A stretch of DNA of 64,000 nucleotides from Sialis fuliginosa (GCA_961205875.1 OY540810.1:20398001-20462000); one strand, 5' to 3'. Positions 1 to 12,204 are shown, numbered from the stretch's first letter. Notes: generated by a model from the letters alone, not told the origin. Numbers and translations: made by a program.

Positions 1-159
1 CGTTTGTAATTGCATACAAATAATTATTATAATGTGTGAATGTTAATGGAAATATAACGAAAATAAAGCGAAATTTTTGTATTTTAGAAAAAAAGTAACT
101 AACTAAAATGGTTATTAATTGTTATTATAAGAGGTTCTTTTGTTCGTATACTAATCTTG

Positions 160-421
160 CGACCCACCCGCAACTTCATCCACGTTGTATATAATTAATT
201 AAATCTAATTCCATTTATATTGTTAGTTTGGAACAATTTTTTACTTCTATTTAAAGTTCAACTTTAAAAATCTTTATAAAAGAAAATTTTGAAAATCCTT
301 CTTTAGAGGGTACTTACATCATAAAAGAAAGACACCTCTACAATTTCAGTTTTCTAGGTTCATGGGTTTCGGCTGTGTATTGATGAGTAAGTAATTCATA
401 ACTTCTCTGTTTATATATAAA
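160..421 (-). mobile_element. 5' end of a second Helitron-like family, abutting the first
   Basis: The sequence matches a dispersed family whose signature on this strand is ...CATAAAAG, ...TTTCTAGGT..., TTGATGAGT and a right end TTTATATATA. Other copies lie near 3450-3665, 26590-26665, 7230-7400 (opposite strand) and 46865-46975 (opposite strand). Read on the - strand, TATATATAAA-CTCATCAA is a Helitron-like 5' start. It ends exactly where the CTAG terminus of the 422-1052 element begins. Confidence 0.4.
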
Positions 422-1052
422 CTAGCTGTACCCGCGCGGCTTCGCCCGCGTGGACTACGGGATTATTGTTTAGGATTTAAAAAAAATATAGTTGAATTTT
501 TATTATCGTAATAATAACTAATCAAAACGAATAAAAAAACGAATCAGAACAAAAATTACAAGTAATTTTTAACTACTGGCCGAGTGCAGAATTCTTCCCT
601 CTGCCTCGCGACACTTCATCATAGTTCGCGCGAATTTCCGCGAATAATATGTTACTTACTGTAATGTTTTGCAGGTCATAAGTCCACGTAAACAGAACTC
701 AAATATTTTAAACTTTCTTTGTAACATAAAAGCAGTCACTGTGGCTTAAATATAAAAGTTAGACATATGGTGTCGCGGACTTTATTTTAGATCTTTTTAT
801 TCTACATAATTCTTTAATACATTATTTTGTTTAATATTGAACGGTTTAGGCAGCGTACTGCAAATCAGCGCGCCGGCGGCAAACTGTTTTCCGACTTGAT
901 TTACTAACGTAACAAAATATAGCCTATAACCTGTCCAGAGAACGCACCTAAAAATTAAAAAAGAAACCATGTAAATCGGATACGTGGTTCTCGAGTGACA
1001 AGCACACTAACGGACAGACAGAGACACGTTGAGCTTTATATATATAGATAGA
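422..1052 (-). mobile_element. Non-autonomous Helitron-like element
   Basis: Read on the - strand, the element starts with TC (TCTATCTATATATATAAAGC) near 1052. It ends at 422 with a G+C-rich hairpin (arms GCGGGC / GCCGCG around 433-450) followed by a short spacer and CTAG. The next - strand base is T and the base before the 5' end is A, which fits the A|T target of Helitrons. No Rep/helicase coding is seen inside. It is about 630 bp. Confidence 0.7.
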
Positions 1053-2484
1053 TGATTATATGTTTATTCATTTAATAAAATATAATGCTATTATTATTTT
1101 TATCACTATCTTAAAATAATAATTGTTAATAATGTTTTTTTAGTAAAAAAAATTCCTGTATTACTCTATTGTGCATTGTTTTTTTAGTTTTCGTTATTCA
1201 CATACATATTGCTATTATTGTTTTGTTCAAATACGCGTGTAAAATACAGCACATTGCATTGTTATTGCAATTTACCTATATATCAGTGTAATTACTTTTA
1301 TTATAATTAGATCTGAATACAAAATAAGCGAAACCATTTTGTTAATGCTGATTAAATGTGGTTAATTTAGAAAAGTTTTATGTGTTGCATTTATTTTTTG
1401 TACATTTCACTAATATTTTTAAGATTGATATAAATTTACCCCGACTACACGAAGTTAAAAGGAGGGTTATGACTTTGGCAGTCTATATAAAAAGTGCCCA
1501 ATTTTAAAACCTCTACACGAATATCTCTTCTGTGTATTACGCGAATTTTCAACATAAAATATTATTTTGACATACGCTCCTGTTTTAGTGATAAAAATTG
1601 TATTGAAAAGTTGACAGCATTGAAGCTCTACTGTTTTTCATCTGTAACTACTTCCTTTGACCATCTCAATAGTCGTTTGAAATAATTAAATACACCACAG
1701 TGATGTTGATTCAATTTTTCTCTTACAAATGATTTTACCATTGCAGTTACCGCTTCTATTAATAAAATAAAATTGAATACACCGTATATGCGATATAATC
1801 AGAATTCATTTAAAAATTAATGTCATTTACTGGTTTGGAAGCTATACGTATATTATTGCTTCATATAAAGTTCTTTGTCAAGTATATACATATATGTATT
1901 AAATAATTGGAAAACTATATATAATAGTTTACTTTACATTATTTAGTAATAACGAATTTGAATAAAATTTTTTAATGAAGTACCTTGATATTTATATTTA
2001 CAAAACGGGATTGTCCCGACTAACTCATCAACTGGCAATTTTATAGGTGTTTTTTATGATGGAAAAATTTGATTAATAAAAATTAATTAAACTAATAACT
2101 ACCAAACGACAAAATTAAACTATCAAACGAATATCAAACGATTGCGCATAAAATAAACAAAAAATATGAATTTGGGGGCTAACTTTTTGGACATGTTGCT
2201 TTGAAGGTATTAAGTCTTTAAGTGAGTATATATACCTAATCGTTTTTTAACCTTTTTTTACTCTAGTGGAACCATTGAAATAATATTTATATATAAGGAA
2301 CTTCCTACATATTTTTATATATCGTTATTCATATCCTATTTTATTATATAAACATTTAGTTTATAAAGAACACGTAATATAATTTTTATAATCACATAAA
2401 AAATATACACAAAAAAAAACAATATCTTATGAAAGAGAACGCACACTACAGAAAACAGATACTATTACAATAATTTAATTATAA
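1053..2484. other. A+T-rich intergenic DNA, nothing supported
   Basis: Low-complexity A+T-rich sequence. The short open frame at 1494-1685 lacks splice or start context and has a chance-like composition. Confidence 0.5.
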
Positions 2485-2566
2485 TTTCTCGCGGAACCCT
2501 TTGTCATGTCTTGTGGTCCTTGTGGAACCCTATGGTTTTGGGGAACCCCAGTTGAGAAAATTCACC
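2485..2566. repeat. Fragment of a dispersed repeat with hAT-like end
   Basis: The text CTCGCGGAACCCTTTG...GGGGAACCCCAGTTGAGAAA resembles the terminal part of hAT-type MITEs (GGTTGAGAAA-type ends). Only one end is visible. Assignment is by motif recognition. Confidence 0.3.
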
Positions 2567-2959
2567 ATACAAAATTTTTTAATTCATTTAAAATTTTACA
2601 TAGCAATGCTACATTGGAAATATTTCTATACTTATTTCTACTTTTTCTTGTGATTTGTATTACATATTAAAAAGGTTGTAATTTTTATCATATCTCCGTA
2701 CTGTCCTCATGTACAATGCAACATAATAATTTTTCTATACATTTTTATAGTAAAAACGAACATAAAAACAAATACAACGTGGACAAAGTTGAGAGCAGGT
2801 TGTTAATTTTGAACCAATTAAATATTTACATTAAATATACATATTATTTCTTCTTCCTTAATATCATACATATTAAAATAAAACGGTTCAGATTAAAACA
2901 AGTACACATTCCTCCCTTCCTTCCCCCGACTCATCCCACTAACACCAATTAACAAACAC

Positions 2960-3345
2960 ACAGTCTCGAATACTCGAGTCCGTATCCAAAGTGTCCTCCT
3001 CTCACAACACCTTTAATAAAGTTGATTGTTTATTGTCCGCAACACCAACGGCACGTTTGCAGCGCAAAGCGCGTGTAATGAAGTCATTATCATTAGGCAG
3101 GGGGTGGCGGGGTATTTGTGACAGGGAACGGGAAGACGAGGGAGGTAGTTAGATGCCCGTGTACTAACGAGCCACAGATGCATCTGTGCCAAGAGTATTG
3201 TTCTGTTGTATGTATGTGTGTGTGTATGGTGCTACTGTTGCATCAGCAATAGATGAGGTCTACAGAGGGCGGAGGACGTACCAGTTTGCGTCGCAGGAAA
3301 CGGAAATCACTGCGAGCAATCACGCATTCGTATGTATGTGCGTGA
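2960..3345. promoter_or_regulatory. G+C-richer island, possible conserved noncoding element
   Basis: This stretch is clearly richer in G+C than its flanks and not repeated elsewhere in the window. It carries TTTAATAAAG, TGTTTATTGTCC (forkhead-like), AATGAAGTCATTATCATTA (homeodomain-like) and a GGGGGTGGCGGGG box. No convincing exon was found on either strand. Enhancer function is inference. Confidence 0.25.
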
Positions 3346-3449
3346 ATATAGAAATAGGTCATGCTTTCTTTTAACCAAACAATGACTTATAATTTGTATG
3401 GAGATGTTTTAATGGAGAAAATTAAAATTGATGTTTTTCTTAGATCTAG

Positions 3450-3665
3450 AACTTCACCTACGTTATTTTCATTATTTTATGAGAATAATAATTTAAAAAT
3501 CCAATGTCATTTGTAATGTTAAACTAGAACAATTTTGTTACCCTTATTAGGGCTGAATTTCGGAAAATCCCTTTTTAGTGGGTGCTTAAGTCATAAAAGG
3601 AAAACACTTCCATAAATTTCACGTTTCTAGGTGCAGGAGTTTGATGAGTCACTCAAGACTTTTTT
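3450..3665 (-). repeat. Second copy of the TTGATGAGT dispersed family (Helitron-5'-like)
   Basis: It shares with 160-421 the order ACTTCA-CCTACGTT, GTCATAAAAGGAAAACAC, TTTCTAGGTGCAGG and TTTGATGAGT. The copies are diverged, suggesting old insertions. Confidence 0.4.
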
Positions 3666-3769
3666 ATGCCTGTTAATTTTTCACAAATATTACAAAAGTA
3701 CCAACTTTTTTTAAATTGAAAATAGTGTAAATAGTTATCCACCCCTACTGTATTAATAGTTTAATGAAG

Positions 3770-4620
3770 AACGCGGTTCAAGTGTAGGACTCGATACTCG
3801 ACTAGTCTCGAGTCTTAGAATTAAAGTTTTCATTTTTATTCACTTTTTTATAATATATGAATGTATGTACGATGAAAACTGATATGTCTGCATAAACTAA
3901 GAATACTTAAATTGTTATTACATTAAAAATTCTATATTATCTAAAATCAGTTTTTAAAATCACAATAACATAGAAAATGACTATAAAATAGAAAACACGA
4001 CAATGTTTTAATGTAACAGACACACAGAAGTTAAAAACCAAGAATTAGAAGAACTATCAAATTCTTTTGTAAATGGTACTTTGCCTTCAAAGAAAATACT
4101 GAAATTTGCATTAGATTAAAAGAAGAGATTATTTGACGAGGAACAGGAACAAAACAAATATAATGAGCAGAGACAGTCAACTGAAAATTGCCTTGAAAAT
4201 ACTACAGGAGATGCACTAACTTTAACACTGGAAGAATAACTTAATAAAATATTAGAAAGTGCGAAATGTCCAATTTTGCCAAGTTCTGAATATAAATTTG
4301 TTTATGTTAACAAAGAATTTGCATTTGCAAAAAAAAAAATATTTAAAAAAATTATACCAAGCGTTAATGAGAATGAAACCAACATCAACATTTTCTGTAC
4401 ATCTAACTTCTGTATGAGAATTCGTTCTAAATTATCAGACAATTCATTAGGTGTATTAGTTTTTTAATGTTTTATTTTTTATGTAAAAAAACTGTTCTGG
4501 TATGTATTAAATACGTTTGTTCTTAATAAATGAAAAGTTTCTTCCTTAATAGCTCCGGACTCGAATTCAAAAATTAAACGTAGACTCTACTCGGACTCGT
4601 CGAGTCTAAAAAAACCGAGT
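3770..4620 (+). mobile_element. Decayed element with GACTCGAGTC-type subterminal repeats
   Basis: Both flanks are dense in ACTCGA/TCGAGT motifs (3787-3817 and 4553-4606), in partly inverted arrangement. Between them lies a decayed open frame with a poly(A) signal after it (AATAAA at 4525). Ends with clustered short inverted motifs recall hAT-type elements, but no exact TIR or 8-bp target duplication is clear. Confidence 0.3.
4012..4467 (+). pseudogene. Decayed ORF of unknown origin with two in-frame stops
   Basis: One frame runs from 4012 to the TAA at 4465 with coding-like text broken by only two in-frame TAA codons (near 4117 and 4237). The translation is rich in Glu, Lys and Leu (QELEELSNSFVNGTLPSKK, later LFDEEQEQNKYNEQRQ). 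That differs from the Ile/Phe/Tyr-rich chance frames around it. I do not recognise the family. The flanking repeats suggest it was carried by a transposon. Confidence 0.3.
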
Positions 4621-6028
4621 GTTCCAAAATCCTAATTAGTACCAGCTTTCTGTTGCTTTATTTCAGTGTACATCATATTAATTGAAAAAGGTAATTAAAA
4701 TAAACGTTTTAATTTTTTTTGTAATTAAAAAATAAAAAGCAAAAACAATTCTTCAGCTTTGGCATCGGCCAAAATCTGACTTTCGGCCAAATACTAATTA
4801 TAATATTAAAAATAGGGCTTCACACAAGACAAGACGAGTCCAGAGACCGATACTTTTCTGTCTGAATTTTACATTTGATATATATTATTTAGATTGTATT
4901 TTACAGTCACCTGCCAGCACAGAATCATGTTAAAATACACCTCTCGTCAAAATTTATGTAGTCTCGTAGACCGAGCAATGTGTAGTTTTGGCGTGGAGTT
5001 CTATTTAAATTAATTTAAAAATATACAAAATAATATTATCTAAAGAAAATAATAACGAATAGATACAATATCATATTAAATCTTAAAAGTAATAAATTCT
5101 TTTGAGGCCAGTATAAAGAATAATAAAACAAATTTTTATACAAGAAGCACAGATAGAAATTTAATATCGGTCATCATTATAAAAGAACATCTACATTGCA
5201 AATGTAATGAGGATAGTACTTTAAGAAACATCGTTGTATATATTTTATTAGACTTTTTTACGAGTGAATTTGGGTTCGGCGTTAAAGTAGAACATTTATT
5301 TTATGTCCCATCAAAACAAATACCTATAAAGTTTTTTAGATCATAGATAGAATCTATCATGACGGTATAGTTGTAACTTATTTCTGTTCAATTTACAAAG
5401 AAGTTGGACTACCCAATAAAGTTCTACAATAAAGTTTTTCCACCACTGTATGTTCTATCTGTACAGTTCCAATCAAATGCGCGGTTCAGTCAGTACCGTA
5501 ATGAAAATATACTATACGTATATTGGGATTGATACAATGTTTAACAGTATCTAGTACTGTTGAGTGGTTAATGTAATGCAAGCGGTTTTGTTTTTGAAGC
5601 CAAACTTCATTAGCGAGACTAGTGAATTGTAATGACCTGAATAGATTTTACAACCGACAGATTTTAAAGATGAAACGTTTAGAAGAGAGCGCATATGCGT
5701 GGGTAAATGTATAAGAGAAATATGGGTAATAGTGCATATGTGTTCTGTGAACAAGTCACTTTACGTCGGTTATGCGTGAGATAGAGGTGAGTAAATATAT
5801 AAGAAAAAATGGATGAATGCGTAAATTTTACGTTGGTGTCAAGCTATGTGTTTTGTGTACGGTTTTTGTGTTAAAATAATACGTTATATTATTAATTTAA
5901 TAATTGTTTACTTTAATTATTGAATTCGCATGGTTAATGAAAATAAAAGAAGTTCCACAATATGCTTATGTTGGTGAGGCACACATCACTTTTTAAAAAA
6001 TACCTAATCCAATATGTATCTTAAATAA
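4621..6028. other. A+T-rich DNA with repeat scraps
   Basis: A short CGGCCAAA pair occurs at about 4765-4795 and a GAC/GAG-rich scrap near 4822-4845. No gene could be supported; the - strand frame at 5551-5754 looks like chance. Confidence 0.4.
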
Positions 6029-6237
6029 TCTTAATATTTAAAAACGTTGGTGCATATGTATGTGAGATCATCAAGCTTAAACCACTGGACGTATCAAAGC
6101 CATATTAACACCATATGTTTGTTTTGTGCTACGATAAGTTTATCTTTTTTTGGATCCGGTAGGCGGCGCTGGGGTCGAGATATTTACGAAAATTGGTATT
6201 TATGGTGTGATTTTTAAACGTTTGTCGGGTCAGCTAT
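6029..6237 (+). mobile_element. 3'-truncated Helitron-like copy (same family as 10321-10731)
   Basis: It starts with TCTTAATATTTAAAAACG and matches the 10.3-kb copy through AAACCACTGGACGTATC, CACCATATG, GGCGCTGGGGTCGAGATA and GTCGGGTCAG, then stops before the CTAG terminus. Confidence 0.5.
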
Positions 6238-6400
6238 AAGGTAGTTGTATAATTTTCTCCACATTGAAAAAACGCGAAAAACTATGTATTTTAAATAATT
6301 TCGGGGATTTAACAATAGCACAAAAATAACACTAGACATCATTCCTAAGCATAGCTTCGATATTAGATCAGGATTTGACCCGTAATCCATAGTTTGATCG
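6214..6400 (-). CDS. Possible 3' terminal exon with a hydrophobic segment, running into a Helitron fragment
   Basis: A good acceptor (CTTCATATTTCTTACATCAG|C) opens 61 codons on the - strand. They include a hydrophobic stretch (LGMMSSVIFVLLL) followed by aromatic and basic residues (NYLKYIVFRVFSMWRK), the pattern of a single membrane anchor with a short cytoplasmic tail. The last few codons and the TAA fall in sequence shared with the Helitron-like copies at 6029-6237 and 10321-10731. If this is a real exon, its natural end has been replaced by the insertion. It could belong to the leftward gene, to another gene, or be chance. Confidence 0.2.
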
Positions 6401-6440
6401 CTGATGTAAGAAATATGAAGGCATTGGGAAAATATTTTCA

Positions 6441-7229
6441 AGAAAAAACTAATTTAGTGATGTTTAGGTGATCTTTAGCAGGTTTATCGGTTCTAAATTA
6501 CTTCTTAAGAGCCGAAACATTTAGAGAACGGTATTTTCTATAATTTATATCTTAATTTTTTATCTCTTATTAATTAACCAAACAAATAAAAAAATAAAAA
6601 TAATAGACAAAAATGTTTATGATATTTTTGTAGAAAATGTGTTTGTTTTTATAATTTATGGTCCATTAATTTTATATATATTTGATCAGTTATAGCCAGA
6701 AAGATTTATTCTATGTAATTACATACACACTGTATACTGTAATAATAATTTTTAATGTAATAAAAATGATTTTTATAAATATGAAAATAGTCATCTTTAC
6801 TTTTAAAGCTACAACAAATAAATTAATATTTTTAAACGAAACTCTTAAATTTTCAACAGTTTTAGTAAAATAAAACATACTATATGCATGTAAGCCGGTT
6901 CTGTACACTGAATCACAATTGCTATGAGTCAATAGATTAACAATGAGTTTCATCATGAACTATCAGCAATCCATTGCTCGTTCAATCAGTGACATTATTT
7001 CAACAAATGCTCATTGCTTTTCTACCGTGAAAAGATTTTACAACAAAAATAGACCCATTTAGGGAAAAAACATATAGCAATTTTATAGCTTGCTCTATTA
7101 TAGTTTGAAAGTAATTGGTTAAAGTATGGCTTAAATGCGAAATATGTATACGTATTCTGGAAATGATATAACATAAAAGTATAGAAAGTTTGCTCAAGAG
7201 CTTGGGGAAAAGTTAAAATTGTCCCAAAG
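6441..7229. other. A+T-rich DNA, nothing supported
   Basis: Both strands carry chance frames of 60-80 codons dominated by Ile, Phe and Lys. No splice-coding combination stood out. Confidence 0.4.
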
Positions 7230-7400
7230 AGTTAATCCTTATTCATTCACTGACCATCAATGCATTGCATAGTCCAAACTCTCAAATTCCTCATAGACCT
7301 AGAAATATGAAATTGTATGTGTGTCTTCCTTTTATGAAGTACATATTTCATTAGATGAGATTTTCTCAAATTTAACACACAAGGAGGAGCGAGGGAAGAG
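7230..7400 (+). repeat. Opposite-strand copy of the TTGATGAGT family
   Basis: It contains TCAATGCATTGCATAGTCCAAAC, CATAGACCTAGAAATATGAAATT and GTGTCTTCCTTTTATGA, the reverse complement of the family signature at 160-421. Confidence 0.35.
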
Positions 7401-7407
7401 TGTTATA

Positions 7408-8090
7408 GAGTAAGTGGGGGGAAATGGGTGATATGTTTTTGAAATTCAATCCTACAGGCTAAAATATTCTTTAAAATTGAAAAGTTAGTACTCATTTGTT
7501 TTTGTATTCCAATTTGCTTTTTAGTTACGAAATATTAAATTTTTACTCTTGCTTTTGAATGTATAAAATTAAATAAAAACAGTTTATATGTATCATATTA
7601 AATTAAGTGAGGAAATGGGTGTTAAAAGAAACATTAAAATATATCTTTTCACTGGTTTTAATTTGAACAAATTTTTTTTTACAGAAAAACTACATGTAAA
7701 GTTAATTTCTAGAAACTACCTCCTTTTTTTTAAAAAGGAGTAAGAGGAATTAAATGAATGTTTATAAATTAACGTTTATTTGTTAATTTGCCATAGTGAT
7801 AAAATTTTCTATACAGTATGTACTATATGTAATAAAATGTTGCTTAATTTAGAAAAATCAAATCCATTTTGTATGTGGAATATTATTGTAAAGCCGGACA
7901 AACAATAGGTTTGAAAATTTAAAAAAAAGTTATGCCGACAAAAAATCTATTGTACTTTTTTGGATGCAACAAAAACCGTAAATATATGTTTGCCATAAAG
8001 TTTAAGAACCAATACGGTTTATGTATTTGTTACAGCTCTAAAGTGCATATCACCCAATTACCACACACACTAATTTCCCCTTACTTACTC
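7408..8090. mobile_element. 683-bp TA-flanked MITE with terminal inverted repeats
   Basis: The left end GAGTAAGTGGGGGGAAATG and the right end (reverse complement GAGTAAGTAAGGGGAAAT) are inverted repeats. Each is followed within 50 bp by GGGTGATATG in mirror position. TA occurs on both outer sides (7406-7407 and 8091-8092), as expected for a Tc1/mariner-type target duplication. No transposase frame is seen inside. Confidence 0.6.
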
Positions 8091-8822
8091 TACTTTTATT
8101 TATTTTGATACGTTTATCTGCATAACTACACCAAAAACTAAATTTTGCATTTGAACCCCTTACGCCAACTGAAATTTTAACCGACGGGTTAGATTCCAAT
8201 ATATCTCCTTTAATTTTTAATTACAGTAATAACAAACAAAAGAAGTGTCGAATAACATCCATTTGTTTGTTGTTAAGCCGTTGTCAATCGATCGCTGTCA
8301 CTACACTGAGCAAAATAAACGTCGCCGGTGCATTTTGAAAATGCAACACAGTACAAAGCTCTTAAATATCTATTTTTGAACTGGCCAATTCCCAAAACAA
8401 ATATTTTGTTAAACGTAACAAGAGTACAAGTGACAGAATATTTGTTTACATAACGTAAGCCTACTTAATCTGTAAGTTGTAACTCACAAGAGCGCATGTG
8501 CTGGGATGTGTTGATTACTGAGACATATATAAATGAGTGCGTGTCAGCATGGGTCATATAGAACATTTTTTGGTTAATAATATAATTACTACAATATGTA
8601 ATTACTGTTTTAAGAGATTAATTATATGAGATGGCTTAATATGAGTGATATATGTAATTCTGTAGAATATGTGGACTGTGTTTTACATTAATGTATCAAC
8701 TAAAACAAAGCATATTTCGAGTTACCTATTAACTTCTTTGATATGTACAAAGAAAAATACATTTTTTCTTTTATTGGAAAAAATAATTTGGTGTTTGGTT
8801 GGTTATATAATTAGATAAATCT

Positions 8823-9041
8823 TCAAATAAAATCTAAAAATATTGTTCTCTTATAATCATTCTCCCTAGATCTGTTTTCTTCAAAAACAATTCCCGCCTT
8901 CGAGAATAACTTCTCCGAATAGACTGTACTGTACTTATCTAACAGATAATGCATCATATGTACTATAGTAATGCATTGATGCTTTAATTTTGAAGTAGGC
9001 ATTCTTTTATTTATACAAATATAATAATAATAATATACCAT
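8823..9041 (-). pseudogene. Decayed hAT transposase, C-terminal dimerisation fragment
   Basis: The - strand frame contains STVYSEKLFSKAGIVF followed by NRSRENDYKRTIFLDF. This matches the SERLFSxAG...NRL...LLFL signature of the hAT transposase C-terminal dimerisation region. The match spans about 8823-8935; the upstream part is A+T-rich and lacks the catalytic region. Only the tail survives, so it is a dead relic. Confidence 0.6.
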
Positions 9042-9099
9042 CTTCTCTATTGTGAATTTGTCTAAATGCTATTTGTGATCTATCACATTTATAATTTTG

Positions 9100-10320
9100 A
9101 CACTAGAAATGTAATAAGATGTTAGTAAGTAAGATAATAATGTATGTATATAAAGCATGCATATTACATATATTATTTTAGTTATTTAATTATTATCATT
9201 AATAAAAATAGAATTAAAAAAAATCCGGTTCCGGTCATAACACCGAGTGGATTTTCTTGTTAATTCTGGTAATTACTGTTCCAGCCGGAATTGAAAATTC
9301 AAGTTCCGGTACACCCCTAATTATAATGAACTATTTTCTATAATGTTGTGAACTTTATTTTGAATGAAACTGCGTTCATAACTAAAACAAATAAATTTTT
9401 GTGGGCTGGTACAATACTGGATAACATCATATACATATATATTAAATTAATATATGATAACATACTTAAGTTATTTGTCAATAAAAAATTGGTTGGCTTA
9501 AAATTGTGTCAAGTTATTTATATTTCTAGAAACAAAAAATATTTTGTATATCACATAAAATTGTGATTAATATTCAATAGTAGCATATTTATATAATTTA
9601 TAAAAATAGCACCAAATTAATTACCCCCCCCCCTGTAAAGATTTTTTTTGTAAGAAATTTAAATATAAATATTCAAGTACTGAGATATTGCATATGTTGA
9701 TTTTCTATAAAAAATTGTTCTGATATATTAAAATGAGAAATTTCAAGTAATTATGCAAATATTAAACATAAAATGTTGATAATAGAAATTTTAAGTTGAT
9801 GTATTTGAACTGAAATATCATTAAAAGATTTTACTACTACAATTATTAATTGATTCGTCATATATTTATGACAAACTAATATTTTTATCAATCAATCAAT
9901 TAAAATGCATTCAAATAAATTAGAGAGACATGATTAATAATAATAAAAAACTTATTGATGATGGCCATTAAGCATGGCTCATTTCAAAAGTAATAATAGG
10001 TTAATTAATTTTGATTTGATTAATTGGTTGTTGTTATTTTCTTATCAATGATGCAGTGAAAATTTTACAATCAAATGCAATTATTGCTTGTTTAAAGGTT
10101 CAATAAATTTTCAAAATTTTATTAACTTGATTATTAATTACGACTCGCGATAACAGATTTGAAATAAATCACCAATTTAAAATTTATTTGCATCGAAGAA
10201 TTAATTATTGATGTTTTGTGTATTAGTATGTCAATAAAAATTATTTGACTCACATTGTATGCAGTTCATTTTCACGAGACAGGATTGAGACAATTCAATA
10301 TAAATATATTATGTACATAA
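9100..10320. other. A+T-rich DNA with a TCCGGTTCCGG repeat scrap and a poly-C tract
   Basis: The segment 9220-9325 has TCCGGTTCCGGTCA and CCGGAATTG / AAGTTCCGGTACACCCC in roughly inverted order, a likely MITE remnant. A 13-base C tract lies at about 9625-9637. The remainder is low complexity. Confidence 0.35.
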
Positions 10321-10731
10321 TCTTAATATGTATATAAAAACGTTGGTTCGTATTCTCGTCAGGCCTAAGCCTTTGGACGTATCGAAGCCATATTCACACC
10401 ATATATTCGTTTGGTGCTCTGATAAAATTATAGATATTTTGAACCCATTAGGTGGCGCTGGGGTCGAGATATTTAAAAAAACGTTTTTTTTTTGTATGTG
10501 TTCTTATCATGCCTAAACCACTGGACGTATCGAATCCATATTGACACCATATGTTCGTTTTGTGCTCTGTTAGGTTCATTTTTTTTTGACCCGGTAGGTG
10601 GAGCTGAAGTAGAGATACATACCTATTTACTAAAATATGTATTTATTTTTAAACAACGCAGAATTTGAATAACGTTTATCGGGTCAGTTAAAACAACAAT
10701 TTTACGTGCGAAGCCTAGACGGGTCCGCTAG
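10321..10731 (+). mobile_element. Helitron-like element with internal 5' duplication
   Basis: It begins with TC (TCTTAATATGTATATAAAAA) after an A and ends with GGGTCCGCTAG followed by T, the Helitron boundary rule. A segment starting CCTAA-CC-TGGACGTATCGAA occurs twice (about 10363 and 10511), so the 5' part is duplicated or two copies are nested. No protein coding is visible. Confidence 0.6.
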
Positions 10732-12200
10732 TATATTATAATTTTTTGCAAATATATATTACTTTGATGCTGAAATACAAAAAGTATTTTGTTAAACTGA
10801 TTTTTGAAGTTATACCTATTTAGGCGCATCGCGACACATTTTGTATGGCCATTTTAACGATTGACTAGTGACCGTGTTCGATGTTACGTAATGGAAACTT
10901 TGGGTAAACTCGGAAATGTGACGCTCTACAGGTAAACTCTGGGTGCTGAACGAGGAGATTAAACTGTTTTTGCAAATACATAACGCTCTCACTTTCTTAA
11001 AATATTTGAGAATAATTTTCTTTATTTTTCAATAACACCAAATAACGCGTGTACATAAGTAGGTACACACATCCATTTTTTCATGATGTCTGTGTGTCGG
11101 TCTGTCTGGCTGGTAAAACATTGAATGGTGAAATTTTATATTTAGAATCAATTTTGTTTTCAAGGAAGAAAACGATCTTACAACCGGAATGTTTAATCTT
11201 GTAAATTTTAGAATTCGTTGAATTACTTTTTAAACGGAACGTACGAATTTTAATTCAAAAGTAGTAGTAACTATACATTTACACACGTATAAGAAAGTCC
11301 CATGGCACCCATGTAAATATTTTTTTGTTTTTACAAAATAATAATCGTTTGAGTTTTCACAAATAAAAAAAGTTACTATTAGGTAAGTACAAAATTCGTT
11401 TAATTGCAAGCTAACAAAACCCGTTCAAAATATATAGGTATATATAACGAACGTATTATGAAGAAGTCAAAATTGGCAGTGATTTCATTAAAAAGCAACA
11501 TCGCAATTGGGTTAATAAATCAGAAAAATCAATACATGAAACGTATAACAATACTGAATAATTTACTGAAACAGAACAATCGCGCAATCGGGGAAATACG
11601 GGTCTGTTTTGGCGAAACACAAATAATTAATCAAGTGTGAATTTTCTCATCGGAGCGGTAAATTTCCTACTGAACATCTCAAACGCATTTTGTAAGAGAC
11701 ACCTGCGAGCTAAACGTGTGTGTTTGAATGTATATTATTGTTGCACACCGGTCAAAGAATTCATTTAATTAAAGTAAAGCAACCGTAAAATTTATAATTA
11801 AAATGAGAAAGAACGGACGGTACCAAACGTAGGTATATTACCTTTTTTTATTGAACAGTTGAGATAATTAAATGAGTTCAAAGCGTTATTTCTACATACC
11901 GGAGATGGGGATTGTATTGAATATAAATAACTCTATGGATGGCAGTGGCTTGCAAAAATCATTGTCAGTTGTAGAAATCAATATTTACAAAAACATGTAA
12001 ATTTATTTCTTTTTTTTAGTTTCATTTTAATAACGAATAATTTTTATTTGAATTATTTATATACATAAATATATTTGACTATGAAATTGAAATATTTATT
12101 ATAAATGAATTCCATTTATAGATATTAAATTAGTGTCGAAAGTAGATGGGTATTTTTTTATAAAAAAATCAGGCGGTAAATTGCAAAATTTGGCCCAGTA
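10732..12200. other. A+T-rich DNA with one small open frame
   Basis: A 60-codon frame runs from the ATG at 11458 to the TGA at 11638-11640. It is basic, with moderate G/C at third positions (KLAVISLKSNIAIGL, RAIGEIRVCFGE). It has no splice context or homology I recognise, so I do not call it a gene. The segment 11085-11190 carries a dispersed-repeat scrap (TGTCTGTGTGTCGGTCTGTC...GGTGAAATTTTATATTTA) related to 37020-37090. Confidence 0.3.
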
Positions 12201-12204
12201 ATGA

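Noticed and set aside
11458-11640. 60-codon basic + strand frame
   Set aside because: Composition is mildly coding-like, but there is no promoter, splice or homology support; kept only as a remark.
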